Source: CAJCIY01 sp964245825 (lineage in GTDB: Bacteria; Actinomycetota; Actinomycetes; Mycobacteriales; CAJCIY01). Taken from it: a stretch of DNA of 64,000 nucleotides. Each line of letters begins with the position of its first letter. Positions within the stretch are counted from its first letter, which is position 1. Below are positions 7,844-16,450 of the stretch, in pieces. The stretch covers positions 266,297-330,296 of the forward strand of contig CAXTNT010000001.1 in the NCBI GenBank assembly GCA_964245825.1, given 5' to 3'. The position numbers and the translations under genes are program-made. Under the pieces are notes generated by a model. The model did not search any database. It was not told the origin of the DNA and saw nothing but the letters and a program-made list of their open reading frames with translations.

Positions 7844-8923
7844 GTGCCGAGCCAGATCGACCACTACCTCCGCGCGCTGGTCCAGGCGGGAGGATCCGAC
7901 CTGCACTGCAAGGTCGGCTCGCCGCCGCGCGTCCGCATCGACGGCGTCCTGCGGCGGTTGAAGACCGCCGACCTCACGGCCGCCGACACCGAGGCGATCG
8001 TCGCCGAGGTGGTGCGCCCCGACCTGGCGGAGGAGTTCCGACGTACCAACGAGGCCGACTTCGCGCACAGCGTCGCGGGCATCGGGAGGTTCCGCGTCAA
8101 TGCCTTCCGCGCCCGCGGCGCGGCGGGGCTGGTGTTCCGCCGCGTCAGCATCGGCGCCATCCCCCTGGTGGAGCTCGGGCTGCCGCCGGTGCTGGCGACG
8201 CTGGCGATGGAGCCGCGCGGGCTGATCCTGGTCACCGGGCCGACCGGCTCCGGCAAGACCACGACGCTGGCGGGGATGGTCGACACGATCAACGAGCAGC
8301 GGGACGTGCACATCGTTACGATCGAGGACCCGATCGAGGTGCTGCACATCGACAAGCGCGCGATGGTCAACCAGCGCGAGGTGCGGGTCGACACCGAGGA
8401 CTTCACCTCGGCCCTGCGGGCGGCCATGCGGCAGGACCCGGACGTCATCCTGGTCGGCGAGATGCGCGACCAGGAGACCGTCAAGGCCGCGCTCACGGCC
8501 GCCGAGACCGGCCACCTCGTCATGTCGACGCTGCACACCACCGATGCGCAGGAGACCGTCGCCCGGATCATCGACTTCTTCCCGCCCTACGAGCAGAAGC
8601 AGGTACGCCTGTCCCTGGCCGGCGCGCTGCGCGGCATCGTCTGCCAACGGCTGGTGCCGCGGGGCGACGGCGAGGGCCGCTGCGTCGCCATGGAGATCTG
8701 CATCAACACCGGCCGGATCGCCGAGGCGATCACCGATCCGGACAAGACCGACACGATGACCGCGCTGATCGCCGACGGCACCTACTACGGCATGCAGACG
8801 TTCGACCAGCACCTCGTGACGCTCATCCGCGACGGCGTGATCAGTCTGGAGGACGCGATGGGCGCCTCCTCCAGCCCGCACGACCTCACCGTCGAGCTGC
8901 GCCGGCTCGGGCTCGTCGCCTAG
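7844..8923 (+). CDS. pilT: PilT-type twitching ATPase
   Basis: 359-residue secretion/pilus retraction ATPase. Walker A is GPTGSGKTTTL, the Asp box region VHIVTIEDPIEVLH and Walker B region DPDVILVGEMRDQETV are intact, and the His-box TGHLVMSTLHTTDA is present. GTG start at 7844 yields the usual N-terminal MPSQIDHYLRALVQAGGSDL. No pilin, PilB, PilC or PilD gene is nearby, so it is an orphan within this window; its machine must be encoded elsewhere. Confidence 0.92.
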   Translation: MPSQIDHYLRALVQAGGSDLHCKVGSPPRVRIDGVLRRLKTADLTAADTEAIVAEVVRPDLAEEFRRTNEADFAHSVAGIGRFRVNAFRARGAAGLVFRRVSIGAIPLVELGLPPVLATLAMEPRGLILVTGPTGSGKTTTLAGMVDTINEQRDVHIVTIEDPIEVLHIDKRAMVNQREVRVDTEDFTSALRAAMRQDPDVILVGEMRDQETVKAALTAAETGHLVMSTLHTTDAQETVARIIDFFPPYEQKQVRLSLAGALRGIVCQRLVPRGDGEGRCVAMEICINTGRIAEAITDPDKTDTMTALIADGTYYGMQTFDQHLVTLIRDGVISLEDAMGASSSPHDLTVELRRLGLVA

Positions 8924-8958
8924 CAGAGCCGGCCCCGGGCGTCTGCCAGGATCGGGGC

Positions 8959-9849
8959 GTGCCCCCTGTCGCCGACGATCGTGCCGGGGGCGGGCCACCC
9001 GATCTCGTCGAGCTGCTCGACCTCGAGCGACTCTCCGGCGACACCTTCCGCGGCATGTCGCCGAAGACACCCCAGCAGCGCATCTTCGGCGGTCAGGTCG
9101 CTGCCCAGGCGCTGGTCGCGGCCGGTCGGACCGTGCCCGCTGACCGCGCCGTGCACTCGCTGCACGCCTACTTCCTGGTCGGCGGAGATCCGGCCGTGCC
9201 GGTGATCTACACGGTGGACCGCATCCGGGACGGCCGGTCGTTCACGACCCGGCGGGTCGTGGCCGTCCAGCACGGGCGTGCGATCTTCCACCTGTCCGCG
9301 TCCTTCCAGGTCGCCGAGGACGGCTTCGACCACGCGGACGAGATGCCCGTCGTCCCGCCCCCCGAGGACCTGCCGACGCTGTCAGCCCTCCTGGCTCCGT
9401 ACCCGGACGTGCTCGAGCGCTGGGAGCAGTGGCCGATGCTCATCGATCGGCGCGACGTGGACAGGCCGGGCGTGCTGCCGGCGCCCGACCCGGGGGAGCC
9501 CGTGCCGACGGCCTCCCGGGTCTGGATCCGGGCCCGGACCGCGCTGCCCGACGACCCCCTGGTGCACGTCTGCGCCCTGACGTACGCCAGTGACTTGACG
9601 CTGCTCGACACCGTCCTGATCCCGCACCGGATGTCGTTCGCCGACGGGACTCTCGCGGGCGCCAGCCTGGACCACGCGATGTGGTTCCACCGGAGCTTCC
9701 GCGCGGACGAGTGGCTGCTGTACGACCAACGCTCGCCCAGCGCGAGCGGGGGGCGCGGCCTCGCGACCGGGCGGATCTTCACCCGCGACGGCCGGCTCGC
9801 GGTCTCGGTGGTGCAGGAGGGCCTGGTCCGCCGCCCGCGGTCGACGTGA
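8959..9849 (+). CDS. tesB: Acyl-CoA thioesterase II (TesB family)
   Basis: 296-residue double-hotdog thioesterase hydrolysing acyl-CoA to free acid. The first hotdog contains FGGQVAAQAL and VHSLHAYFLVGGDP followed by DGRSFTTRRV; the second contains SLDHAMWFHR and DEWLLYDQRSPSASGGRG, all typical of TesB. GTG start at 8959. Stands between pilT and pdtaS on the same strand. Confidence 0.9.
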   Translation: MPPVADDRAGGGPPDLVELLDLERLSGDTFRGMSPKTPQQRIFGGQVAAQALVAAGRTVPADRAVHSLHAYFLVGGDPAVPVIYTVDRIRDGRSFTTRRVVAVQHGRAIFHLSASFQVAEDGFDHADEMPVVPPPEDLPTLSALLAPYPDVLERWEQWPMLIDRRDVDRPGVLPAPDPGEPVPTASRVWIRARTALPDDPLVHVCALTYASDLTLLDTVLIPHRMSFADGTLAGASLDHAMWFHRSFRADEWLLYDQRSPSASGGRGLATGRIFTRDGRLAVSVVQEGLVRRPRST

Positions 9850-9859
9850 CGAGTACCTG

Positions 9860-11332
9860 ATGACGACCCTGGCCGAGCTGGTCCATGCCCACAGCGACCT
9901 GCCCGACGCGGCGGTCGACCACCTGCACTCGCTGGTGGCCGACTGGCAGCTGCTCTCCGACCTGTCCTTCGCCGACCTGCTGCTGTGGGTACGCCGCGGG
10001 GAGGGGGACGCGGTCTGCGTGGCGCACGTACGGCCGGTCACCGCGGCCACCGCGCACGAGACCGACCAGCTCGAGCGGGTCTGCCCGCCGGGGTCGCACG
10101 AGCCGCTGGACACCGCCTGGCGGGAGCAGCGCATCTTCCGGGAGAGCGACCCGGTCTGGGAGCGTGGCGTGCCGCTGCGCCAGGAGGCTGCCCCGGTACG
10201 CCACGGGGGACGGGTCGTCGCGGTGCTCGGGCGCGACACCAACCTGTCGGCGGCGCGGACCCCGAGCCAGCTGGAGCTGACCTACCTGCGGACGGCCGGC
10301 GAGCTGCTGCAGATGGTGTCCGAGGGGCGGTTCCCCTACCCCCGGCAGAGCGAGCAGCTGGCGGAGCCGCCGCGGGTGGGGGACGGCTTCCTACGCCTGG
10401 ACGCCGGCGGGACGGTGACGTTCGCGAGCCCCAACGCGCTGTCGGCCTACCGCCGGCTGGGGCTGTCGGGCGACCTGACGGGCCAGCGGCTGCGGACCGC
10501 GCACGAGAACCTGCGGATCGTCGGCGCGCCGGTCTGGCGGGTGCTCGCGACGCGGCGCCCCGAAGGGGGTGACGTCGAGGGCGGTGGCACCGAGCTGACG
10601 CTGCGGGCCCTGCCGCTGCTGCCGGGGGGTGCGCTCATCGGGGCGGCCGTCCTGCTGCGGGACGTGACGGAGGTGCGCCGCCGGGAGCGGGCCCTGCTGT
10701 CCAAGGACGCGACCATCCGGGAGATCCACCACCGGGTGAAGAACAACCTGCAGACGGTCGCGGCCCTGCTGCGCCTCCAGGCGCGACGCACGGAGGCCCC
10801 GGAAGCCAGGCTGGCGCTGTCCGAGTCGGTCCGCCGGGTCACCTCGATCGCGCTCGTCCACGAGACGCTCTCCCAGACGCTGGAGGAGGTGGTGGCCTTC
10901 GACGGGGTGGCCGACCAGGTCACGGCCACGGTGCTGGAGCTGGCGGCTACCGGGCGCCGGGCGGCCGTCCGCCGCGAGGGTTCCTTCGGGAACCTGCCCG
11001 CGACCATCGCAACCCCGCTGGCGCTGGTGCTCTCGGAGCTTCTGCAGAACGCCGTGGAGCACGCCTACGCCGGCTCCGGCGGCAACCTGTTGGTGGCCGT
11101 GCACCGCGACGCGGGCGGGATGGAGATCAGAGTCGTGGATGACGGGGCCGGCTTGCCGGCCGACTTCGCGCTGGAGAGCTCGACCCGGTTGGGCCTGCAG
11201 ATCGTGCGGTCCCTCGTCGTCGGGGAGATGCGGGGCACCCTGGTCCTGCGACCGGCGGTGCCGCGGGGCACCGAGGCGGTGGTGGCCCTCCCCGCGGCTC
11301 AGCTCGTCGAGATGCCGCTGGCCGCGGGTTGA
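9860..11332 (+). CDS. pdtaS: Cytosolic sensor histidine kinase PdtaS
   Basis: 490 residues without membrane helices. An N-terminal GAF-like domain (about 1-150) and a PAS domain (about 170-275) precede a HisKA_2 domain with EIHHRVKNNLQTVAALLRLQ, whose His290/291 is the phosphoacceptor region, then an HATPase with LSELLQNAVEHAY (N box) and VDDGAGLP. Mycobacterial PdtaS signals to the RNA-binding antiterminator PdtaR; that partner is not in this window. It is convergent with whiB1, as in mycobacteria. Confidence 0.9.
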   Translation: MTTLAELVHAHSDLPDAAVDHLHSLVADWQLLSDLSFADLLLWVRRGEGDAVCVAHVRPVTAATAHETDQLERVCPPGSHEPLDTAWREQRIFRESDPVWERGVPLRQEAAPVRHGGRVVAVLGRDTNLSAARTPSQLELTYLRTAGELLQMVSEGRFPYPRQSEQLAEPPRVGDGFLRLDAGGTVTFASPNALSAYRRLGLSGDLTGQRLRTAHENLRIVGAPVWRVLATRRPEGGDVEGGGTELTLRALPLLPGGALIGAAVLLRDVTEVRRRERALLSKDATIREIHHRVKNNLQTVAALLRLQARRTEAPEARLALSESVRRVTSIALVHETLSQTLEEVVAFDGVADQVTATVLELAATGRRAAVRREGSFGNLPATIATPLALVLSELLQNAVEHAYAGSGGNLLVAVHRDAGGMEIRVVDDGAGLPADFALESSTRLGLQIVRSLVVGEMRGTLVLRPAVPRGTEAVVALPAAQLVEMPLAAG

Positions 11333-11357
11333 GCCTCGATCGTGGCGGTCGCCGGCC

Positions 11358-11612
11358 TCAGACGGCGGCGCGGGCGCGGGCTCGGGCGTTGCGACGCTTG
11401 AGTGAGCGGCGCTCGTCTTCGGACAGCCCGCCCCAGACGCCGGAGTCCTGGCCCGTCTCCATGGCCCACGACAGACAGGCCTCGGTGACGGTGCAGCGCC
11501 GGCAGACGGCCTTGGCCGCCTCCGTCTGGTCGTACGCAGGGCCGGTGGTGCCGATCGGGAAGAACAGCTCAGGATCCTCGTCACGGCAGGCGGCTTCGTG
11601 GCGCCAGTCCAT
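11358..11612 (-). CDS. whiB1: Iron-sulfur transcription factor WhiB1
   Basis: 84-residue Wbl protein. The four cluster cysteines are at 9, 37, 40 and 46, the spacing of WhiB1, and the G[VI]WGG turn is at 58-62, followed by a basic tail with RRSLKRRNARARAR. In mycobacteria WhiB1 is an essential NO-sensitive 4Fe-4S regulator that binds SigA. ATG start at 11612. A possible SigR-type promoter lies 40-70 bases upstream. Convergent with pdtaS. Confidence 0.93.
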   Translation of the reverse strand: MDWRHEAACRDEDPELFFPIGTTGPAYDQTEAAKAVCRRCTVTEACLSWAMETGQDSGVWGGLSEDERRSLKRRNARARARAAV

Positions 11613-11947
11613 GCGGACACAACCTCTCAGACGTCGTCGTCTCGGAGCGGGGAACAAGGAGTATCCTTGCGTTCTTCCCGCGGCTCGTGACGGCTTTTGT
11701 TGAAACGACACGATCTTGGGCCGGGTGCGGCCCGTCGAACTGGCCGCGTGCCCTGTCGTGCTCGCCCTAAGACCGGCAGTCGTGTGCACCGGCGCGGGGG
11801 CGCCCCTTCGAGGACCATCTGAGCCTCTCACCCGCTCAGGCAGGTTGCAACTAGGTGAACAGACCTTGTGACCTTTGTCATGCCGATCATCGGGGGCGCG
11901 ACGGCTGACGGTGACCGCGACCGGGGCGGGTCTGCCAGGCTGGCGAC
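11613..11947. other. Divergent intergenic region whiB1 / GDPD-like gene
   Basis: No gene is seen in these 335 bases. The whiB1 side holds the SigR-like promoter described separately. The part near 11850-11885 is less GC-rich (GGTTGCAACTAGGTGAACAG) and may hold the promoter of the rightward gene, but I see no clear -35/-10 pair. Confidence 0.5.
11653..11679 (-). promoter_or_regulatory. SigR-like promoter with embedded palindrome upstream of whiB1
   Basis: Reading the minus strand, GGGAAG (11679-11674) and GTT (11655-11653) are separated by exactly 18 bases, matching SigR spacing with one mismatch in GGAAT. Between them lies the hairpin/operator-like CAAGGA-GTA-TCCTTG at 11655-11669. Predicted transcription would start about 30 bases before the whiB1 ATG. 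Speculative until mapped. Confidence 0.4.
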
Positions 11948-12595
11948 GTGCCGGCAGTCCACCGTCCGCGGGTCTACGGGCATCGGGGGAGTCTGCGACC
12001 CGGACCTGCCAACACGGCCGCCGCCGTGGCGGGGGCTCGGGCCGGCGGTGCCGACGGGGTGGAGATCGACGTACGGCGCACGGCCGCGGGACTGGTGGTC
12101 AGTCACGACCCGCCCCGCGGCGGCGAACCCCCGCTGACCGACGTGCTGGCCGCGTGCCGCGGCGCCCGCGTCATCTGCGAGGTCAAGAACAGGCCGGGCG
12201 ACCCGGACTACGACGCGCCGGACTCCGCGACCGCGCGGGCGCTGGTCTCGCTGCTGGGGGCCAGGACCGGCGACGACGTCGTCATCTCCTCCTTCGACTG
12301 GTTCTCGCTGGACGCCGTCCGCGCTCTCGAAGGACCGCCGACCGCGTTCCTGACCCCCTTCGGGATGTCGATGCGCGCCGGGACCGGGCATGCGCGTGAT
12401 CACGGGCACGCCGAGCTGCATCCGCACTGGTCGGCGGTGACCCGAGGGGGGGTCGAGCGGGCGCACGATGCCGGCCTGACAGTGGTCGTCTGGACGATCA
12501 CCACGCTGATCGCAGCCCGGCGCCTGGCTCGGCTCGGGGTGGACGGGCTGATCTGCGACGACCCGACCGCCGTCGCGGCGGCGCTCCGCGACTGA
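11948..12595 (+). CDS. Glycerophosphodiester phosphodiesterase-like protein
   Basis: 215-residue TIM-barrel GDPD-family protein. It has VYGHRGSLR (catalytic HRG), the metal ligands in VEIDVR, SHDPP (catalytic His-Asp) and ICEVKN, and ends with TVVVWTITT and GVDGLICDDPTAV. The usual P-E-N-T after HRG reads PANTAAAV, so the conserved metal-binding Glu is Ala. It may have reduced or altered activity. GTG start at 11948. Confidence 0.82.
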   Translation: MPAVHRPRVYGHRGSLRPGPANTAAAVAGARAGGADGVEIDVRRTAAGLVVSHDPPRGGEPPLTDVLAACRGARVICEVKNRPGDPDYDAPDSATARALVSLLGARTGDDVVISSFDWFSLDAVRALEGPPTAFLTPFGMSMRAGTGHARDHGHAELHPHWSAVTRGGVERAHDAGLTVVVWTITTLIAARRLARLGVDGLICDDPTAVAAALRD

Positions 12596-12633
12596 GCAAT
12601 GGACGGGCCGCTAAGGGCTGCCTGGGTCGGGGC

Positions 12634-13554
12634 TCAGCCGGCGTCGACGACGCGCAGCGCGTCCGGCACCGCGCGGAAGGTCACCGTGGCGGTGTCACCG
12701 AGGTAGTCGCCGTCGACCTGCAGCGCGAGTGGCCCGGCGGAGCGGACGGTCAGGACCGACTCGTCGTGCAGGCCGAGGACCCGCTTGCCGTGCGGTCCCT
12801 TGCCGAAGATCTGGCCGACGACCCGCAGCGTCGGCAGCGGCCGCATCCTGGTCAGCCCGAACAGGTCGAGCCCAGCGTCGAAGGAGGCCTCCGGACACGG
12901 GGTGACAGGTCGTTCCCCGAGATAGGTCCACGGCGAGGTGTTGCAGACCAGCCCCAGGAACAGGGGTACGTCGGGGTGGCCCGGACGGCTCAGCACCAGC
13001 GGGGGGTCGGCGTGGTCGAGGTGGAAGAAGTACTCGCGGATCGCTGCCCGGGCGTACTGCCAGGACGTGACCTGCTTGGTGCCGTGCCGGCCGGCCTCGA
13101 CGCGGCGCACGGTGGCGGCGTCCATGCCGAGTCCCGCGCAGAAGGTGAACCAGCGCTCGTCGGCCCGCCCCAGCCCGATCGTGCGCACCCGGCCGGCCCG
13201 CACGCCCGCGATGAGAACCGCAGTGGCCTCGACGGGATCGGTGGGCAGCCCGAGGGACCGGGCCAGCACGTTGGCACAGCCACCGGGGACGATGCCGAGG
13301 ATCGGGACGTGCACGCCGGGCCCGTTGGCGAGCAGCCCGTTGACCACCTCGTTCTGGGTGCCGTCGCCGCCGAGCGCCACGACGTAGTCGATGCCGTCTT
13401 CACTCGCCCGGCGGGCCAGCTCGGTGGCGTGGCCGCGGTGCCCCGTCTCGGCGACTTCCACCTTGAGATCGGCGGCGAGGGCGGCAGCCAGCACGTCGCG
13501 CGAGCGGGCGGTCGTCCCGGTGGCCTTGGGGTTGACGACCAGCAACGCGCGCAC
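12634..13554 (-). CDS. Diacylglycerol kinase family lipid kinase
   Basis: 306 residues. VVNPKATGT at the start and the nucleotide-binding VVALGGDGTQNEVVNG are hallmarks of the DAGK/YegS/LCB5 catalytic fold; GIVPGGCANVLARSLGLP follows. Expected to phosphorylate a lipid alcohol using ATP at the membrane. ATG start. It faces the GDPD-like gene tail to tail and is divergent from the small membrane protein. Confidence 0.88.
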   Translation of the reverse strand: MRALLVVNPKATGTTARSRDVLAAALAADLKVEVAETGHRGHATELARRASEDGIDYVVALGGDGTQNEVVNGLLANGPGVHVPILGIVPGGCANVLARSLGLPTDPVEATAVLIAGVRAGRVRTIGLGRADERWFTFCAGLGMDAATVRRVEAGRHGTKQVTSWQYARAAIREYFFHLDHADPPLVLSRPGHPDVPLFLGLVCNTSPWTYLGERPVTPCPEASFDAGLDLFGLTRMRPLPTLRVVGQIFGKGPHGKRVLGLHDESVLTVRSAGPLALQVDGDYLGDTATVTFRAVPDALRVVDAG

Positions 13555-13598
13555 GACGCCCAGGATAACCGGCGGGGCGGTCGTACTACGGTCCTGAG

Positions 13599-13934
13599 GT
13601 GCCGCCGGTCGCGCTGTGGATCACCCGCGCCCAGGCGGTGGCACTCGTCGGGGTGGGCATCGCCGTCGTCGTGCTGGCCGCGACCTCGCCCACCTCGCTC
13701 GGTCCGGCGTTCGTCGTCAGCGAGATCGCGGCGGCGCTGGGCGGGGCGGTCCTGCTCGGGTACGGCAGCGCGCACCGCCGTGCCCGTACCCCGATCCTGC
13801 TGCTCGAGGTCATCGCCGTCGGGGTCGCGGGCCAGCTGGTCTCGGTGCACCGACCCCTGATCGCGTCCGCCGTGGGCCTGCCCGCTCTCGCCGCGGCCGT
13901 CGCGCTGCTGCTGGGCGCCCGGGGCGGGGGGTGA
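13599..13934 (+). CDS. Small integral membrane protein
   Basis: 111 residues with four hydrophobic stretches (about 8-29, 37-55, 66-81, 86-105) separated by a short basic loop GSAHRRARTP. No family recognised. GTG start at 13599, 45 bases from the divergent lipid kinase. Function unknown. Confidence 0.6.
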   Translation: MPPVALWITRAQAVALVGVGIAVVVLAATSPTSLGPAFVVSEIAAALGGAVLLGYGSAHRRARTPILLLEVIAVGVAGQLVSVHRPLIASAVGLPALAAAVALLLGARGGG

Positions 13935-13956
13935 CCGGATCTGGCCGCGGCCGCCG

Positions 13957-14853
13957 TCAGTCCTCGACGAGCAGGCCGGCGCGCAGCTGGCCGAGCGTGC
14001 GGGCGAGCAGCCGGGACACGTGCATCTGCGAGATGCCGAGCTCCGCGGCGATCTGGCTCTGCGTCTGACCGCCGAAGAACCGCAGCAGCAGGATCCGCTT
14101 CTCCCGTGCGGGCAGCCGCTCCAGCAGCGGCTTGAGCGACTCGCGGTACTCGACGCTCTCCAGGGCCATGTCGTGGACGCCGAGCGAGTCGGCCACCGAG
14201 GGGGAGTCGCTGTCGTCGCCACCGGGGGCGTCCAGGCTCACTGCGGAGTAGGCGTGTGCCGACTCCATGCCCTCCAGGATCTCCTCCTCGGAGAGCTCGA
14301 GGTGCGCCGCCAGCTCCGCCACGGTGGGCGAGCCGCCGTTGCGCTGGGCCAGCTCGCTCGTCGCCTTCGACAGTGACAGCTTCAGCTCCTGCAGCCGGCG
14401 CGGCACCCGGATGGTCCAGCCCTTGTCCCGGAAGTGCCGTTTGATCTCCCCCACGATGGTGGGGGTCGCGTACGTGGAGAACTCGACGCCGCGGTCGGTC
14501 TCGAACCGGTCCACGCTCTTGATCAGGCCGATCGTGGCGACCTGAACCAGGTCGTCGTAGGGCTCGCCGCGGTTGCGGAACCGGCGCGCCAGGTACTCCA
14601 CCAGCGGCAGGTGCATGCGGACGAGTTCGTCTCGGACGGCGCGGTGCTCGGTCGAGTCAGGCGGCAGGGCAGAAAGTCGCAGGAACAGCTCCTTGGCCCG
14701 GGCGCGGTCGGCGGCGCGCTCCTGGCTGCGGGAGTCGGCGACGATCTGCTGGTCCTCCGGCATGAGCCGGACCTCGGGCTCGGCCACGGTGATCTCCGCG
14801 ACGTCGTCAGCGACGGCGCCCGGGTGGGGGGCGGTGACGGGTCCCTGGCTCAC
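13957..14853 (-). CDS. sigF: RNA polymerase sigma factor SigF (SigB/SigF/SigG family)
   Basis: 298-residue group III sigma factor for general stress or developmental promoters. Region 2 reads EPYDDLVQVATIGLIKSVDR and GVEFSTYATPTIVGEIKRHF; region 3 follows; region 4 is QSQIAAELGISQMHVSRLLA. The frame continues upstream, but the GTG at 14853 overlaps the rsbW stop as GTGA and gives MSQGPVTAP, the preferred start. Expected to be held inactive by RsbW. Confidence 0.92.
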   Translation of the reverse strand: MSQGPVTAPHPGAVADDVAEITVAEPEVRLMPEDQQIVADSRSQERAADRARAKELFLRLSALPPDSTEHRAVRDELVRMHLPLVEYLARRFRNRGEPYDDLVQVATIGLIKSVDRFETDRGVEFSTYATPTIVGEIKRHFRDKGWTIRVPRRLQELKLSLSKATSELAQRNGGSPTVAELAAHLELSEEEILEGMESAHAYSAVSLDAPGGDDSDSPSVADSLGVHDMALESVEYRESLKPLLERLPAREKRILLLRFFGGQTQSQIAAELGISQMHVSRLLARTLGQLRAGLLVED

Positions 14854-15266
14854 GCCGCCTGCCCCCGGTGCTTGTGCAGGGTGATCGTCACGACGCGGTC
14901 GGGGTCCACGGCGGAGTCGACCTCGCCGGCCAGCGCGGTCAGCACGGTCCACGAGAAGGTCTCGCGGCTCGGCTCGTCACCGGTATGGGTGGGCACCGCG
15001 ACCGCGATGTGCAGGACCCCGTCCCCGACGGTGAACGCCACCGTGAGCTCCGCACCGGCGACGGCGGAGGCGAGGAGCATCGCGCAGGCCTCGTCGACGG
15101 CGATCTTGAGGTCCTCGATCTCGTCGACAGTGAAGTCGAGCCGAGCGGCGAGTCCCGCGGTGACCATGCGCAGCACGGTCAGGTAGGCGCCCTCGGCGGG
15201 GAGCCGGACGACGACCTCGTCCTTGGCCGCGGGCGCGCCCGGCGTGCTGGCCTGCGTGATGGTCAA
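14850..15266 (-). CDS. rsbW: Anti-sigma factor RsbW-like serine kinase/ATPase
   Basis: 138-residue GHKL-fold protein. VDEIEDLKIAVDEACAMLL is the alpha helix with the ATP/Mg-binding N-box (E present, Asn replaced as in other actinobacterial RsbW). The TTG at 15266 is chosen because GGAGGGAG precedes it, giving MTITQASTPG. It is translationally coupled to sigF. The anti-anti-sigma factor RsbV is not in the window. Confidence 0.87.
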   Translation of the reverse strand: MTITQASTPGAPAAKDEVVVRLPAEGAYLTVLRMVTAGLAARLDFTVDEIEDLKIAVDEACAMLLASAVAGAELTVAFTVGDGVLHIAVAVPTHTGDEPSRETFSWTVLTALAGEVDSAVDPDRVVTITLHKHRGQAA

Positions 15267-15362
15267 CTCCCGTCTCCCTCCGCGTTCGATGTGACCACCA
15301 TTGTCCGGTACGGCGGGGGGGCGCCGCGACCGGGTACCGACCATGTCGCCGACCCGGTGCGG

Positions 15363-15836
15363 TCAGCGGGCGGCGAGGTCGCGGAGTGCCGCGCCGTCGA
15401 GCCGGAACGTGGTCCACTCCTCGAGCGGCACGGCGCCGAGCGCGCGGTAGAAGCCGATCGCAGGGGAGTTCCAGTCCAGCACGTTCCACTCGAGCCGGCC
15501 ATGCCCGCGCTCGACGCAGATCGCGGCGAGCCGGGCGAGCAACGCGCGGCCGTGGCCCGTCCCGCGGTGCTCGGGCCGGACGTACAGGTCTTCGAGGTGG
15601 ATGCCGGCGACGCCGGTCCAGGTCGAGAACGTGCGGTACCAGAGCGCCAGCCCGACGACCTCGCCGCCGGGGGCGGCGGCGACCTCGCAGCCGGCCACCG
15701 GATCGGCGCCGAACAGCGCCGCGTCCAGGGCCACCTCGTCCATCTCGACCGCCGCCGGCGCCCGCTCGTACGCCGCGAGGTCGCGGACGAGGCCGAGCAG
15801 CGCCGCGACGTCCGCGGGGACGGCGGCGCGGATCAC
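15363..15836 (-). CDS. GNAT family N-acetyltransferase
   Basis: 157 residues. Acetyl-CoA-binding motif A is VRPEHRGTGHGRALLARL, preceded by GIHLEDLYV, and the C-terminal WNSPAIGFYRALGA is typical of the diamine/spermidine-type GNATs. GTG start at 15836 overlaps the stop of the upstream RmlC-like gene, so it is cotranslated with it. Substrate unknown. Confidence 0.85.
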   Translation of the reverse strand: MIRAAVPADVAALLGLVRDLAAYERAPAAVEMDEVALDAALFGADPVAGCEVAAAPGGEVVGLALWYRTFSTWTGVAGIHLEDLYVRPEHRGTGHGRALLARLAAICVERGHGRLEWNVLDWNSPAIGFYRALGAVPLEEWTTFRLDGAALRDLAAR

Positions 15837-16429
15837 GAGCTTCGCCCGGCGAGGTACGCCTGGGACGCCGCGAAGGTCGGCAGCCGCCCGAGCTGCGCGG
15901 CCTCGGCGAGAGTGGGGGCCGCCGCGTCGCGGTCCGACAGCACCCGCTCGGCCGTGTCGGGGAACGGGAGCGCGAGTGCCGGGTCCAGCGGATGCACGCC
16001 GAACTCGCGGTCCGGAGCGTACGGCGTCGAGCAGAGGTAGCTGACGGTCGCCCACTCGCTCAGTGCGACGAACGCGTGCCCCAACCCCTCTGGCAGGTAG
16101 ATCGCGTTGTGGATGTCGGCGTCGAGCTCGAGCGCGACGTGCTCGCCGAACGTGGGGCTGCCCACCCGGACGTCGACGACGATGTCGAGCAGCCGGCCCG
16201 CCGCGCAGGTCACGTACTTCGCCTGCCCGGGCGGGACGAGCGCGAAGTGGACCCCGCGGATCACCCCGCGCCGGCTCACGCTGGTGTTGACCTGCGCGAC
16301 GGTGAGCGGGTGGCCGGTCTGCCGCGCGAAGGCGTCGGCGCGGAAGGTCTCGGCGAAGTGACCCCGTGCGTCCCCCCGTACCACCGGGTTGACCCCGAAG
16401 GCACCGAAGGCCAGCTCCTCGATCTGCAC
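15833..16429 (-). CDS. dTDP-4-dehydrorhamnose 3,5-epimerase family protein
   Basis: 198-residue cupin of the RmlC family, which epimerises dTDP-4-keto-6-deoxyglucose. The segment RRGVIRGVHFALVPPGQAKY contains the catalytic His, and LPEGLGHAFVALSEWATVSY and FGVHPLDPALALPFPD follow. No other dTDP-rhamnose gene is adjacent, so a related sugar epimerase is possible. Coupled to the GNAT gene downstream. Confidence 0.85.
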   Translation of the reverse strand: MQIEELAFGAFGVNPVVRGDARGHFAETFRADAFARQTGHPLTVAQVNTSVSRRGVIRGVHFALVPPGQAKYVTCAAGRLLDIVVDVRVGSPTFGEHVALELDADIHNAIYLPEGLGHAFVALSEWATVSYLCSTPYAPDREFGVHPLDPALALPFPDTAERVLSDRDAAAPTLAEAAQLGRLPTFAASQAYLAGRSS

Positions 16430-16450
16430 GCCCGGGACCCTAGCGAGCGG

